Below, in pieces: positions 26,005 through 33,966 of a stretch of DNA of 64,000 nucleotides; the first letter of the stretch is position 1, and each line of letters opens with the position of its first letter. The notes under the pieces were generated by a model. The model ran no database searches. It saw only the letters and a program-made list of their open reading frames with translations, and was not told the DNA's origin. The position numbers were made by a program, and so were the translations under genes. The DNA is taken from contig CAYQQU010000012.1 in the NCBI GenBank assembly GCA_964419545.1, positions 31,623 to 95,622 of the forward strand, given 5' to 3'. This stretch comes from CAYQQU01 sp964419545 (lineage in GTDB: Bacteria; Bacteroidota; Bacteroidia; Chitinophagales; Saprospiraceae).

Positions 26005-26082
26005 GCACCAGCGATTATTTGATCAAAAACGATTGCAAATATCCGGACTTTGCGGCACAAAAGGCCAGGTCTTAAAAGTATT

Positions 26083-29000
26083 TTAACCCTTATCCTTTTT
26101 TTCGGTCTTGAGGGTGCGCAGGCGTTCCTCGGCTTCCCGGATCTGTTTCTGTAGGGTTTCCAGGCGGCTTTGCTCATCGGCGAGCTTGGTTTCAACTTGT
26201 TCCAGTTTTTGCTGCTCCTCGCGAATGCGGGTAGCCGTTTCTTCCTTGATCCGGGTAATCTGTTCGGTCGATTGCTGTCGCGCTTCGTATATCGCTTCGG
26301 AGGAGCGGCGGCGGGCTTCGGCGATCTCCGCTTCGGTTTCTTCCCGCACCGTTTCGGCTTCGCCACGGTACTGAGCGATCTTATCCTGGGTTTCCTTGCG
26401 GATGGTCTCCACCTCCAGTTTGGCGCGATCGCGGGCGGCGGCCACCTGTTCGGAGGCGGCGGTGCGGGCAGCTTTCGTTTGTTCGGCGAGTTCGGTCAGC
26501 TCTTTTTCCTGTTGGGAGCGGGCCTGGGCGATAGCTTCGGCGGCCTGTTTTTTAACGCTGGCCACTTCGGCGGCCGACTGTTCTTTGGCGTTGGCGATCT
26601 GGTTGGCGGCGTTCTCTTTTTCTTTCAGCACCTCCAGCGCCAGGGTTTCTTTTTCGCGAGCGGCGTTCTCGCGGGCCGCTTTGATCTGGGTAGTCGTTTG
26701 TTCGCGGATGGTCGACAGTTCCAGCTGCGCCCGTTCGCGGGCTTCCGCCACCTGTTTAGCCAGCGCCTCCTGTTCGGCGGCCGATTTTTCCCGTTGTTCC
26801 CGGATCTTTTCGGCTTCCTCGCTTTGTACTGCAGCGATATTTTCGGCAGCTTCCCGGCGGGCGGCGGCCACCTCTTCCGCCGATGTTTGTTTAGCGCGTA
26901 CGGCTGCTTCCTTGGCCGTCGCGATCTCCCGGGCGGCGTTTTCGCGGATGGTCGTCAGTTCCTTGGCGGCCCGCTCGCGGGCGGCGGCGATCTCTTCGGC
27001 GGTCATACTCTTGATCTCGTCCTCTTTGGAGCGCGCCTCCTGGATGGCGGCCGAGGCTTCCTGCTGGATCTCGTCGATGCGGGACTGCGCCGTCTGCTGA
27101 GCCGATTGCACTTCGGAGGCGTAGGTTTCTTTGGCCGTTTTAGCCGATTCGTTGGCGGCGGTCACCTCGGCGGCCGCTTTTTCCCGGGCGGCGGCGACCT
27201 CCTGCTGAGCGCGTTCCCGGGCGGCGGCCACTTCCGCAGCCGACTGGGCTTTGGCTTCTTCCTGGCGGCGGCGGGCTTCGGCCAATGTTTGTTCTACTTC
27301 CTCTTGGATGCGCTTCATCTCTCCGGCTGCTTTTTCTTTGGCGGCTTTGATCTCCTGGGCGATACGCTCGCGTTCCTGCTCCGCGTTGGCGCGGGCGGCG
27401 GCTACTTTGGCGGCCTCCTCCTCGGAGATCTGCTGGATGGTCTGGGCCGATTGCTGCCGGGCGGCGGCCACTTCCGCGGCGGCGGCTTCTTTTTCTTTTG
27501 AGGCGGCGGCGCGGGCGGCGGCCACCTCATCGGCCGAAGCCTGTTTTGAGGCCTCGATCTCCTGGCCGGCGCGGGCTTTTTCTTCCGCTACCTGCTCCCG
27601 TATCTTGGCCACTTCTTCGGAAGCCAACTGCCGGGCGGAGGCCACCTGAGTAGCAGCGGCTTCTTTCTCGCGGGCTGTATTTTCGCGGATCTCCGCCAGT
27701 TCCGTAGCGCTTTTTTGTTGCAGCAGCGCTTTTTCTTCGGCGGCATTCCGGCGGGCCTGAGCCAGCTCCACGGCCAGCTTTTCGCGCTCCAGTACGGCGT
27801 TTTCGCGGATCCGGGCTACTTCGCGGGCGGTCTCTTCCTGGATGCGCAGTATCTTTTCCGAAGCCTTTTCTTTGGTTTCGACCACTTCGCCCGTCGTGCG
27901 TTCTTTTTCGCTTTTGGCTTGTTCGCGCGCCGACTGTATCGCCGCTTCCGCTTCTTCGCGAATGCGTTGGAGTTCGTTGTCGGCATTTTCGCGCGCGGTG
28001 GCGATTTCGTCGGAATATTCCAGCTTCGCCATTTCCATCCGCTCCTTAATGGCGGCAATTTCGCCGGCGGCCCGATCGCGCGCCTCTTTTATTTTCTGGG
28101 CCGATTCCAGCTGCGCCTGCTGAATGGCCTCCGTAGCTTTGGCGCGGGCTTCCATCACTTCGGCGGTGATCTTTTCGATTTCGCTGTCCGCTTTGGCTTT
28201 GGCTTCCTTCACCGCCTCAGCCTGGCCGGCGAGCGCTTCTTCTTTCTCTTCCTGTGCTTTCTTGCGGGCTTCCAGCACTTCTTCCGCGTATTTTTGCTTT
28301 TCTTTCGCCGCGTTCTCCCGCGCCTGGGCTACTTCTTCCTGCATCTGCCGTTTGATGTTTTCGGCTTTGCGTTGCTCCTCTTCGATCTCGGCGCGCAGTC
28401 GTTTTTTGGTTTCCAGCAATTGTTGCTTTAGATCCTTTACTTCGCCGTCTTCCGCTACGGAAGCTTCGCCGCTTCCGGTTTTGGATTTGGGTTTTAAGCT
28501 CAGCGGATCGGCTTCCTCTTCGCTCGACCGGGCCGTAAGTTCGTTATCACCCAGGTCGACGTCGTTGACTTTGTCCTTGTCCAGGGTGTTGTTGAAACAG
28601 ATCGCGATATTGCGGAACTCGGACTGCCGGCTGTCGTTGACCGTAAACTTCCGCATCTGGTTGTTGAAATTATTCTTGATGTATAGCGTGGTGATGTCCG
28701 AGGTGGCGAACCAGCGCACCGCCTCCAGATTGAGCTGCAGGATATTGCTGTACACGGGCGTGCCGCCGTCTTTATTGACCTCGCCCATCGCGATGAAGCG
28801 ATAGCTGCGGCGCACCTGGTTGACGTCCATGAAGATGATCTCGTCATCGAGGTTGAATTCCACGCCTCCTTTGGAAAACACCTTGGCCGTCACGCCTTTG
28901 TCGTTATTGTGCAGTTCGAGGCTGTAGGTGTAATTGCCACGCACTACCATCGTCTGCGTGATGGTGCGCAGTACGTGCGTACCCCCGATGGTGATGTCTT

Positions 29001-29094
29001 CGGCGATCAGGCTGGCGCAGTTCTGAGCGGATAGACCTGAAAAAATGCTGGTGCAACAGAGCAAAAAGGTGGCAAAATAGCGCAAATGTCCCAT
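26083..29094 (-). CDS. Giant exported coiled-coil protein with 11-residue repeats
   Basis: About 1003 residues. A signal peptide (ending SGLSAQ) is followed by a folded N-terminal domain of about 180 residues with LEAVRWFATSD and NFNNQMRKFTV, an acidic linker, then about 780 residues of unbroken Ala/Glu/Arg/Lys-rich helix. Many stretches repeat every 11 residues, for example AANQIANAKEQ, SAAEVASVKKQ, AAEAIAQARSQ, which predicts a nearly straight (hendecad) coiled coil. It ends with a Lys-rich tail and no T9SS domain or anchor. It is probably a long periplasmic or surface rod; function unknown. ATG 29094 or 29103 may be the start. Confidence 0.8.
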   Translation of the reverse strand: MGHLRYFATFLLCCTSIFSGLSAQNCASLIAEDITIGGTHVLRTITQTMVVRGNYTYSLELHNNDKGVTAKVFSKGGVEFNLDDEIIFMDVNQVRRSYRFIAMGEVNKDGGTPVYSNILQLNLEAVRWFATSDITTLYIKNNFNNQMRKFTVNDSRQSEFRNIAICFNNTLDKDKVNDVDLGDNELTARSSEEEADPLSLKPKSKTGSGEASVAEDGEVKDLKQQLLETKKRLRAEIEEEQRKAENIKRQMQEEVAQARENAAKEKQKYAEEVLEARKKAQEEKEEALAGQAEAVKEAKAKADSEIEKITAEVMEARAKATEAIQQAQLESAQKIKEARDRAAGEIAAIKERMEMAKLEYSDEIATARENADNELQRIREEAEAAIQSAREQAKSEKERTTGEVVETKEKASEKILRIQEETAREVARIRENAVLEREKLAVELAQARRNAAEEKALLQQKSATELAEIRENTAREKEAAATQVASARQLASEEVAKIREQVAEEKARAGQEIEASKQASADEVAAARAAASKEKEAAAAEVAAARQQSAQTIQQISEEEAAKVAAARANAEQERERIAQEIKAAKEKAAGEMKRIQEEVEQTLAEARRRQEEAKAQSAAEVAAARERAQQEVAAAREKAAAEVTAANESAKTAKETYASEVQSAQQTAQSRIDEIQQEASAAIQEARSKEDEIKSMTAEEIAAARERAAKELTTIRENAAREIATAKEAAVRAKQTSAEEVAAARREAAENIAAVQSEEAEKIREQREKSAAEQEALAKQVAEARERAQLELSTIREQTTTQIKAARENAAREKETLALEVLKEKENAANQIANAKEQSAAEVASVKKQAAEAIAQARSQQEKELTELAEQTKAARTAASEQVAAARDRAKLEVETIRKETQDKIAQYRGEAETVREETEAEIAEARRRSSEAIYEARQQSTEQITRIKEETATRIREEQQKLEQVETKLADEQSRLETLQKQIREAEERLRTLKTEKKDKG

Positions 29095-29190
29095 GGCAGG
29101 CAATTTTTATGGTAATATAACCATTTTCGCTTGAAGGTATTCCATACTTCCTCTGGATAACGGCATGAGGGGAAAAATTAGTCTTTGGGT

Positions 29191-29232
29191 GGCAGTTGGT
29201 CTTTGGTCTTTGGCAGTTGGTCTTTGGTCTTT
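29191..29232. repeat. Two perfect tandem copies of a 21-bp unit
   Basis: 29191-29211 and 29212-29232 are identical and consist of ggcagttgg followed by two tctttgg-like words. A decayed copy lies near 29356-29376. They fill the gap between the coiled-coil gene and pyrB (29104-29401), in which no gene is seen. Confidence 0.75.
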
Positions 29233-29401
29233 AGTCGTTGGCGTCGTAAATTTATAAAGGACAAACCGGCAAGGACTATATTTTCTTTGTAAGCACCCGC
29301 GGAGCCCTCAACCTCAACCTATTAGCCCGTCTGCTTCTCATCCGGGTAAATCTCGGCGGTTGGCCTTTGGTCGTTAGGGGCTTAGGAGACCGAAGACCGC
29401 C

Positions 29402-30337
29402 TCATCCCCGTCGCGAGGCCAGCAAAAAGAGCACGGCCATCCGTACGGCCACGCCGTTTTCCACCTGCTGAAGGATGATGGAGTGTTCGGAGTCCGCCAC
29501 ATCGCTGGTTATTTCTACGCCGCGGTTGATGGGGCCCGGGTGCATAATGACCAGGGGTTTGCCAACTGCTTCGAGCAGCGAGCGATTGATCCCGAAAAAC
29601 TGGGCGTACTCCCGCAGGGAAGGAAAATACCGCAAATCCTGGCGTTCCAGCTGGATGCGCAGCACGTTGGCGACGTCACACCAGGCCAGCACTTCGCGTA
29701 CGTCGTAGGCGACCTGCACCCCGAGTTGGTCGATGTACTTGGGGATCAGGGTGGGCGGTCCGCAAACGGTGACGTTGGCGCCCAGCTTGCGCAGGCAGAA
29801 GATATTGCTAAGGGCTACCCGGGAATGCAGGATATCCCCGAAGATGGCGATATTTTTTCCTTCCAGGTCGCCCACTTTTTCGATCATGGAAAAGGCGTCG
29901 AGCAGGGCCTGGGTGGGATGTTCGTGGGTGCCGTCGCCGGCGTTGATGATATTGGCGTCGATGTGGCGCGCCAGAAACTGGGGCGCGCCGGGCGCAGGAT
30001 GGCGCATCACGACCATGTCGACTTTCATCGACAGGATGTTTTTTACGGTATCGAGCAGGGTTTCCCCCTTTTTGACGGAAGAGGAGGAAGCAGAGAAATT
30101 GACCACATCGGCCGAAAGCCTTTTTTCGGCGAGCTCAAAGGAGATGCGGGTGCGCGTGGAATCTTCGAAAAAGAGGTTGGCCACCGTGACGTCGCGCAGG
30201 GAAGGTACTTTTTTGATGGGCCGGTTGATCACTTCCTTAAAACTGCGGGCCGTCTCGAAAATAAGCTCGATGTCTTCCCGGGAGAGGTACTTGATCCCGA
30301 GTAGGTGTTTGGTGCTGAGTTGATGCGTTTCGGTCAT
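29402..30337 (-). CDS. pyrB: Aspartate carbamoyltransferase catalytic subunit
   Basis: 311 residues. It joins carbamoyl phosphate and aspartate in the first committed step of pyrimidine synthesis. The carbamoyl phosphate loop FEDSTRTRISFE (about residue 57) is intact, as are RHPAPGAPQFLA, HPTQALLDAF (His about 141) and MHPGPINRGVEI. Length is normal for PyrB. The gene follows pyrR by 75 bases on the same strand, the usual pyrR-pyrB order, so it is probably controlled together with it. ATG 30337 fits the family start better than the upstream alternative. Confidence 0.95.
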   Translation of the reverse strand: MTETHQLSTKHLLGIKYLSREDIELIFETARSFKEVINRPIKKVPSLRDVTVANLFFEDSTRTRISFELAEKRLSADVVNFSASSSSVKKGETLLDTVKNILSMKVDMVVMRHPAPGAPQFLARHIDANIINAGDGTHEHPTQALLDAFSMIEKVGDLEGKNIAIFGDILHSRVALSNIFCLRKLGANVTVCGPPTLIPKYIDQLGVQVAYDVREVLAWCDVANVLRIQLERQDLRYFPSLREYAQFFGINRSLLEAVGKPLVIMHPGPINRGVEITSDVADSEHSIILQQVENGVAVRMAVLFLLASRRG

Positions 30338-30412
30338 CGCCGTTGGGCTGCTTGGTCCGCCCGGCCCCGCTTTGTGCAAAGGCCGTTCGGAATATGATCA
30401 AAATCCTATACT

Positions 30413-30973
30413 CTACTCCCGGTGGCGCTTATCCGGAAACAGCAATACCTGATCCGGCTGCCCCTGTTCCTGCCACTCCACCTGTACGAAGGCCTCGTCC
30501 AGCGCGTCGACCGTTATTCCCGTAAAGTCGGCCTGGATGGGCAGGTGGCGGTTGAAACGCCGGTCGACCAGCGCCAGGAGCTCGACGGTGCGGGGCCGGC
30601 CGTAATGATTGAGCGCCGTCAGCGCCGCTTGTACAGTGCGGCCCGTGTAAAGGACGTCGTCGACCAGTATCACGTGCTTGTCTTCCACCAGGAAATTCAT
30701 CTCCGTCGTGCTGGCCTTGAGCGGCTTGGTCCGGATGCGGAAGTCGTCGCGGTAAAAGGTGATGTCCAATTTCCCGTATTCCACGCCTTCGACGCCGAGG
30801 TCCCGCAGCCGGTGGAACAGTCGCTGCGAGAGGAGAACGCCCCGGGGCTGAATACCCACCAGGCAAGTCCGCTCGAAGCGATCGAACGTTTCGATGAGTT
30901 GATGGCAGAGGCGATCGATGGTTAATGCGAAACGCTCCTGGTCGAGTATGACGCGTCCTTTTTCCATAGACAT
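30413..30973 (-). CDS. pyrR: PyrR bifunctional regulator / uracil phosphoribosyltransferase
   Basis: 186 residues of the type I phosphoribosyltransferase fold. The PRPP-binding motif HVILVDDVLYTGRTV (about residue 95) and the early GIQPRG loop are present, together with DITFYRDD, a PyrR signature. In many bacteria PyrR binds pyr mRNA in a UMP-dependent way and can convert uracil to UMP. It lies just upstream of pyrB. I did not identify a clear PyrR-binding loop in the leader. Start ATG 30973 or 30967. Confidence 0.92.
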   Translation of the reverse strand: MSMEKGRVILDQERFALTIDRLCHQLIETFDRFERTCLVGIQPRGVLLSQRLFHRLRDLGVEGVEYGKLDITFYRDDFRIRTKPLKASTTEMNFLVEDKHVILVDDVLYTGRTVQAALTALNHYGRPRTVELLALVDRRFNRHLPIQADFTGITVDALDEAFVQVEWQEQGQPDQVLLFPDKRHRE

Positions 30974-31154
30974 GGCACAAAGATATAACGCCGGGGCCGA
31001 TAACGCCAATTTCCGGGGCGTCGCAAAAAAAATTAGCGCCCGGTTAAACCCGGCTGCTTCCGTTTAGTCAATAGAAGCGAAAGTACAAACGGCCATCAAG
31101 TGCGCACTTCATTTGCCGGATTCCATTATCTGAACTAAAAAAAAAGTTATTGCT

Positions 31155-31985
31155 ATGAAAAAGCATATTCTGATGTTTGTTGCGCTCTTCGCTTTCGGCG
31201 CGCTTTTCACTGCCTGCAACGAGGACGAACAAAGCAGCCCGATCGAAGAAACCGTCATCACCAGCGAAGACGTAGCCACCGCCCAGAACCTGGTGCAGGA
31301 CATCGAAGATGAAGTGGATGCCCAAGTCGAGTTTCGCGACGATCCTTCCACCAATGCCGATCCCTGCCCCACGGTGACCGTCGATCCGGAGGGCGGCTCC
31401 TTCCCCCGCACCGTCACCATCGACTACGGCCCCGACGGCTGTGAAGGCCCCAACGGCCGGGTGCGCCGCGGCCAGATCATCGTCACCCAAACGGCTCTGC
31501 TGACCGAAGCGGGCGCCGAACGCACCGTCACCTTCGTCGATTTCTTCATCGACGACGCTCAGGTGGAAGGCACGAAAAACTGGACCAACGCCGGCCCGGA
31601 CACCGACGGCCACCCCACGCTGATCCGCACCGTCGACGTCACCATCACGCTGCCTACCGACCAGACGATCAGCTGGAGCCACAACCACACCCTTACCTGG
31701 ATCGAAGGCGCCAATACGCCTGGTCTGTGGGATAACGTCCTGCAGGTAGAAGGCAGCTCCTCGGGCGTCAACCGCTTCGGTACGGCTTACTCGGTGACCA
31801 TCACCACCCCGCTGATCAAGCGCAAGAACTGCCCCTGGATCGTCAGCGGCGTCAAGGAAATTACCGTGGGCGACAGCAGCCGTACGCTCGACTACGGCGA
31901 TGGCGACTGCGACCGACGCGCTACCGTGACGTTCCCCAACGGGTTCAGCCGCGAGATCCTGATCCGCGCCTGGTGGCGTCCGTAA
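31155..31985 (+). CDS. Hypothetical lipoprotein
   Basis: 276 residues with a lipoprotein signal (ALFTAC, Cys about 21), an acidic stretch (EDVATAQNLVQDIEDEVDAQVE), then a beta-rich domain rich in Thr, Asp and Gly with regularly spaced cysteines (about 71, 95 and two near the end) likely paired outside the cytoplasm. A repeated V-T-I-x-Y-G / TLDYGDGDCD pattern suggests duplicated halves. No named family recognised. It is a single gene with its own terminator, facing pyrR across a 180-base divergent gap. Confidence 0.65.
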   Translation: MKKHILMFVALFAFGALFTACNEDEQSSPIEETVITSEDVATAQNLVQDIEDEVDAQVEFRDDPSTNADPCPTVTVDPEGGSFPRTVTIDYGPDGCEGPNGRVRRGQIIVTQTALLTEAGAERTVTFVDFFIDDAQVEGTKNWTNAGPDTDGHPTLIRTVDVTITLPTDQTISWSHNHTLTWIEGANTPGLWDNVLQVEGSSSGVNRFGTAYSVTITTPLIKRKNCPWIVSGVKEITVGDSSRTLDYGDGDCDRRATVTFPNGFSREILIRAWWRP

Positions 31986-32011
31986 AACGACAAAAAGAGA
32001 AGGGAAAGATG

Positions 32012-32056
32012 AAAACCTCGGGCTCCGGCAAAAGCCGGGACTCGAGGTTTTTGTTT
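32012..32056 (+). terminator. Intrinsic terminator after the lipoprotein gene
   Basis: aaaacctcg (32012-32020) pairs with cgaggtttt, with an inner ccggc-aaaa-gccgg hairpin, and is followed by T-rich sequence. It starts 26 bases after the stop codon. Confidence 0.85.
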
Positions 32057-32131
32057 ATGACCGGGCCAAACTTTTTTTGTTATACTTTTATTCCGTTCCC
32101 CTAAGGCATTTTGCCGTAGCCTGACGACCTC

Positions 32132-33811
32132 TTATTTCTTCTTCACCTTAGCCCAGGTATCCTTCAGCGTCACCGTCCGGTTAAAGACTTTGTGTTCCGC
32201 CGTTGAATCGGGATCCACGCCAAAGTACCCCAGACGCATAAACTGAAAAGTATCGCCCGGTTCGGCCCGGGCCAGGCTGGGCTCGGCGTAGGCCGGGTGG
32301 ATGACCTCCAGCGAATCGTGATTGAAAAACGCCAGATAGTCTTTATCCTCGTGCGCGGTGGGTTCCGGATCGGTGAACAGGCGGTCGTAGAGGCGTACTT
32401 CCACGGGCAGGGCGTGCGGGACGGAAACCCAGTGCAGGACGCCCTTTGCTTTGATCCCGGAAGTATCCTCGCCGCTGCGGCTGTCGGGATAATATTTGCA
32501 GCGGATCTCGGTGATCTCGCCCGTTTCCGGGTCTTTGTCGTAATCCTCGCAGGTGATGATGTAGGCGCCTTTCAGGCGTACGGTGCGACCCGGCCCCAGC
32601 CGGAAAAACTTCTTGGGCGGGTCTTCCATAAAATCGTCCCGCTCGATGTAAAGCTCGCGGGAGAAGGGCAGGTCGCGCGAGCCGCCCTTTTCATCTTCCG
32701 GGTTGTTTTCCACCGTCATCTGTTCGGTCTGTCCTTCCGGATAGTTGGTGATGACCAAGCGCACGGGCCGGAGTACGCACATGACGCGGTCGGCGGTGCG
32801 GTTGAGCTCGTCGCGCACCGTAAATTCCAGCAGCGAATAGTCGATCAGATTGTCCCGTTTGGCCACCCCCGCGCGGCGGGCGAACTCGCGGATGGCCGCC
32901 GGCGGATAACCGCGGCGCCGCATGGCGACGATGGTCGGCATGCGCGGATCGTCCCAGCCGCTGACGTACCCCTCCTCCACCAGCTTGCGGAGCTTGCGTT
33001 TACTGGTAATGACGTAAGAGACGTTCATGCGGGCAAACTCGATCTGGCGGGACGGAAAGATCTCCAGTTTTTCGATAAACCAATCGTACAGCGGCCGGTG
33101 ATGGATAAACTCCAATGAGCAGAGCGAATGGGTAATGCCTTCGATGGAGTCGCTTTGGCCGTGCGCAAAATCGTACATCGGGTAGATGCACCAATCGTCG
33201 CCGGTGCGGTGATGACGGTCGCGCTTGATGCGGTACATGATCGGATCGCGCATATGCATATTGGGGGAAGCCATGTCGACCTTGGCGCGCAAGACGCGGG
33301 AGCCGTCGGGAAACTCGCCGTTTTTCATGCGTTCGAACAGGTCGAGGTTCTCTTCCACCGATCGATTGCGGTACGGGCTTTCCTGCCCCGGTTTATCGGG
33401 CGTCCCTTTCATTTCGGCGATCTCGTCCGGCGAGGAGTCGTCGACGTAAGCCAGGTCTTTTTTGATGAGTTTGACGGCAAATGCATACAGCTTCGGAAAA
33501 TAATCCGAGGCGTAGTATTCGCGGTCTTCCCAGTCGTAGCCCAGCCAGTAGATATCGCGCTTGATGCCCTCCACGAATTCGGTGTCCTCGTTGGTGGGGT
33601 TGGTATCGTCGAAGCGGAGGTTCGCTTTTCCGCCGTATTTATTGGCGATATCGAAGTTGACTACGATGGCCTTGGCATGGCCCAGGTGCAGATAGCCGTT
33701 GGGTTCCGGCGGGAAGCGCGTGTGCACCCGGCCGGCGTGTTTTCCGTTCCTGATATCTTCTTCGATGATCTGCTCGATAAAGTTGAGCGATTCTCTGGTT
33801 TCGTTGCTCAT
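32132..33811 (-). CDS. glnS: Glutaminyl-tRNA synthetase
   Basis: 559 residues. It charges tRNA-Gln with glutamine using ATP. Class I synthetase: the HIGH motif appears as HLGH in PPEPNGYLHLGHAK (about residue 43), and the KMSKS-like site as VITSKRKL (about residue 270). The GlnRS-specific DDTNP.NE and the C-terminal anticodon-binding beta barrels are present. Length is normal. The presence of GlnRS implies direct charging of tRNA-Gln; an amidotransferase route cannot be judged from this window. It stands between a terminator and argS, 155 bases downstream of argS on the same strand. Confidence 0.97.
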   Translation of the reverse strand: MSNETRESLNFIEQIIEEDIRNGKHAGRVHTRFPPEPNGYLHLGHAKAIVVNFDIANKYGGKANLRFDDTNPTNEDTEFVEGIKRDIYWLGYDWEDREYYASDYFPKLYAFAVKLIKKDLAYVDDSSPDEIAEMKGTPDKPGQESPYRNRSVEENLDLFERMKNGEFPDGSRVLRAKVDMASPNMHMRDPIMYRIKRDRHHRTGDDWCIYPMYDFAHGQSDSIEGITHSLCSLEFIHHRPLYDWFIEKLEIFPSRQIEFARMNVSYVITSKRKLRKLVEEGYVSGWDDPRMPTIVAMRRRGYPPAAIREFARRAGVAKRDNLIDYSLLEFTVRDELNRTADRVMCVLRPVRLVITNYPEGQTEQMTVENNPEDEKGGSRDLPFSRELYIERDDFMEDPPKKFFRLGPGRTVRLKGAYIITCEDYDKDPETGEITEIRCKYYPDSRSGEDTSGIKAKGVLHWVSVPHALPVEVRLYDRLFTDPEPTAHEDKDYLAFFNHDSLEVIHPAYAEPSLARAEPGDTFQFMRLGYFGVDPDSTAEHKVFNRTVTLKDTWAKVKKK

Positions 33812-33966
33812 GGCGCTATCGCTGTTTAATTTTTGCTAACAATGCAGCCGGACGGATAATTCCCGGAAGCGTTGCATTGTCCGAAAGTTCGGCGGACCGG
33901 CAGGAAGGGACGCTCCGCCATTTGTAATATAAAAACCGGTATGCTGCTGTCCTTTCCGTGGTACGC

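Noticed and set aside
26170..27501. Plus-strand Gly/Phe/Leu-rich ORF opposite the coiled-coil gene
   Set aside because: Its repeats simply mirror the Ala/Glu repeats of the true gene; there is no start context or signal.
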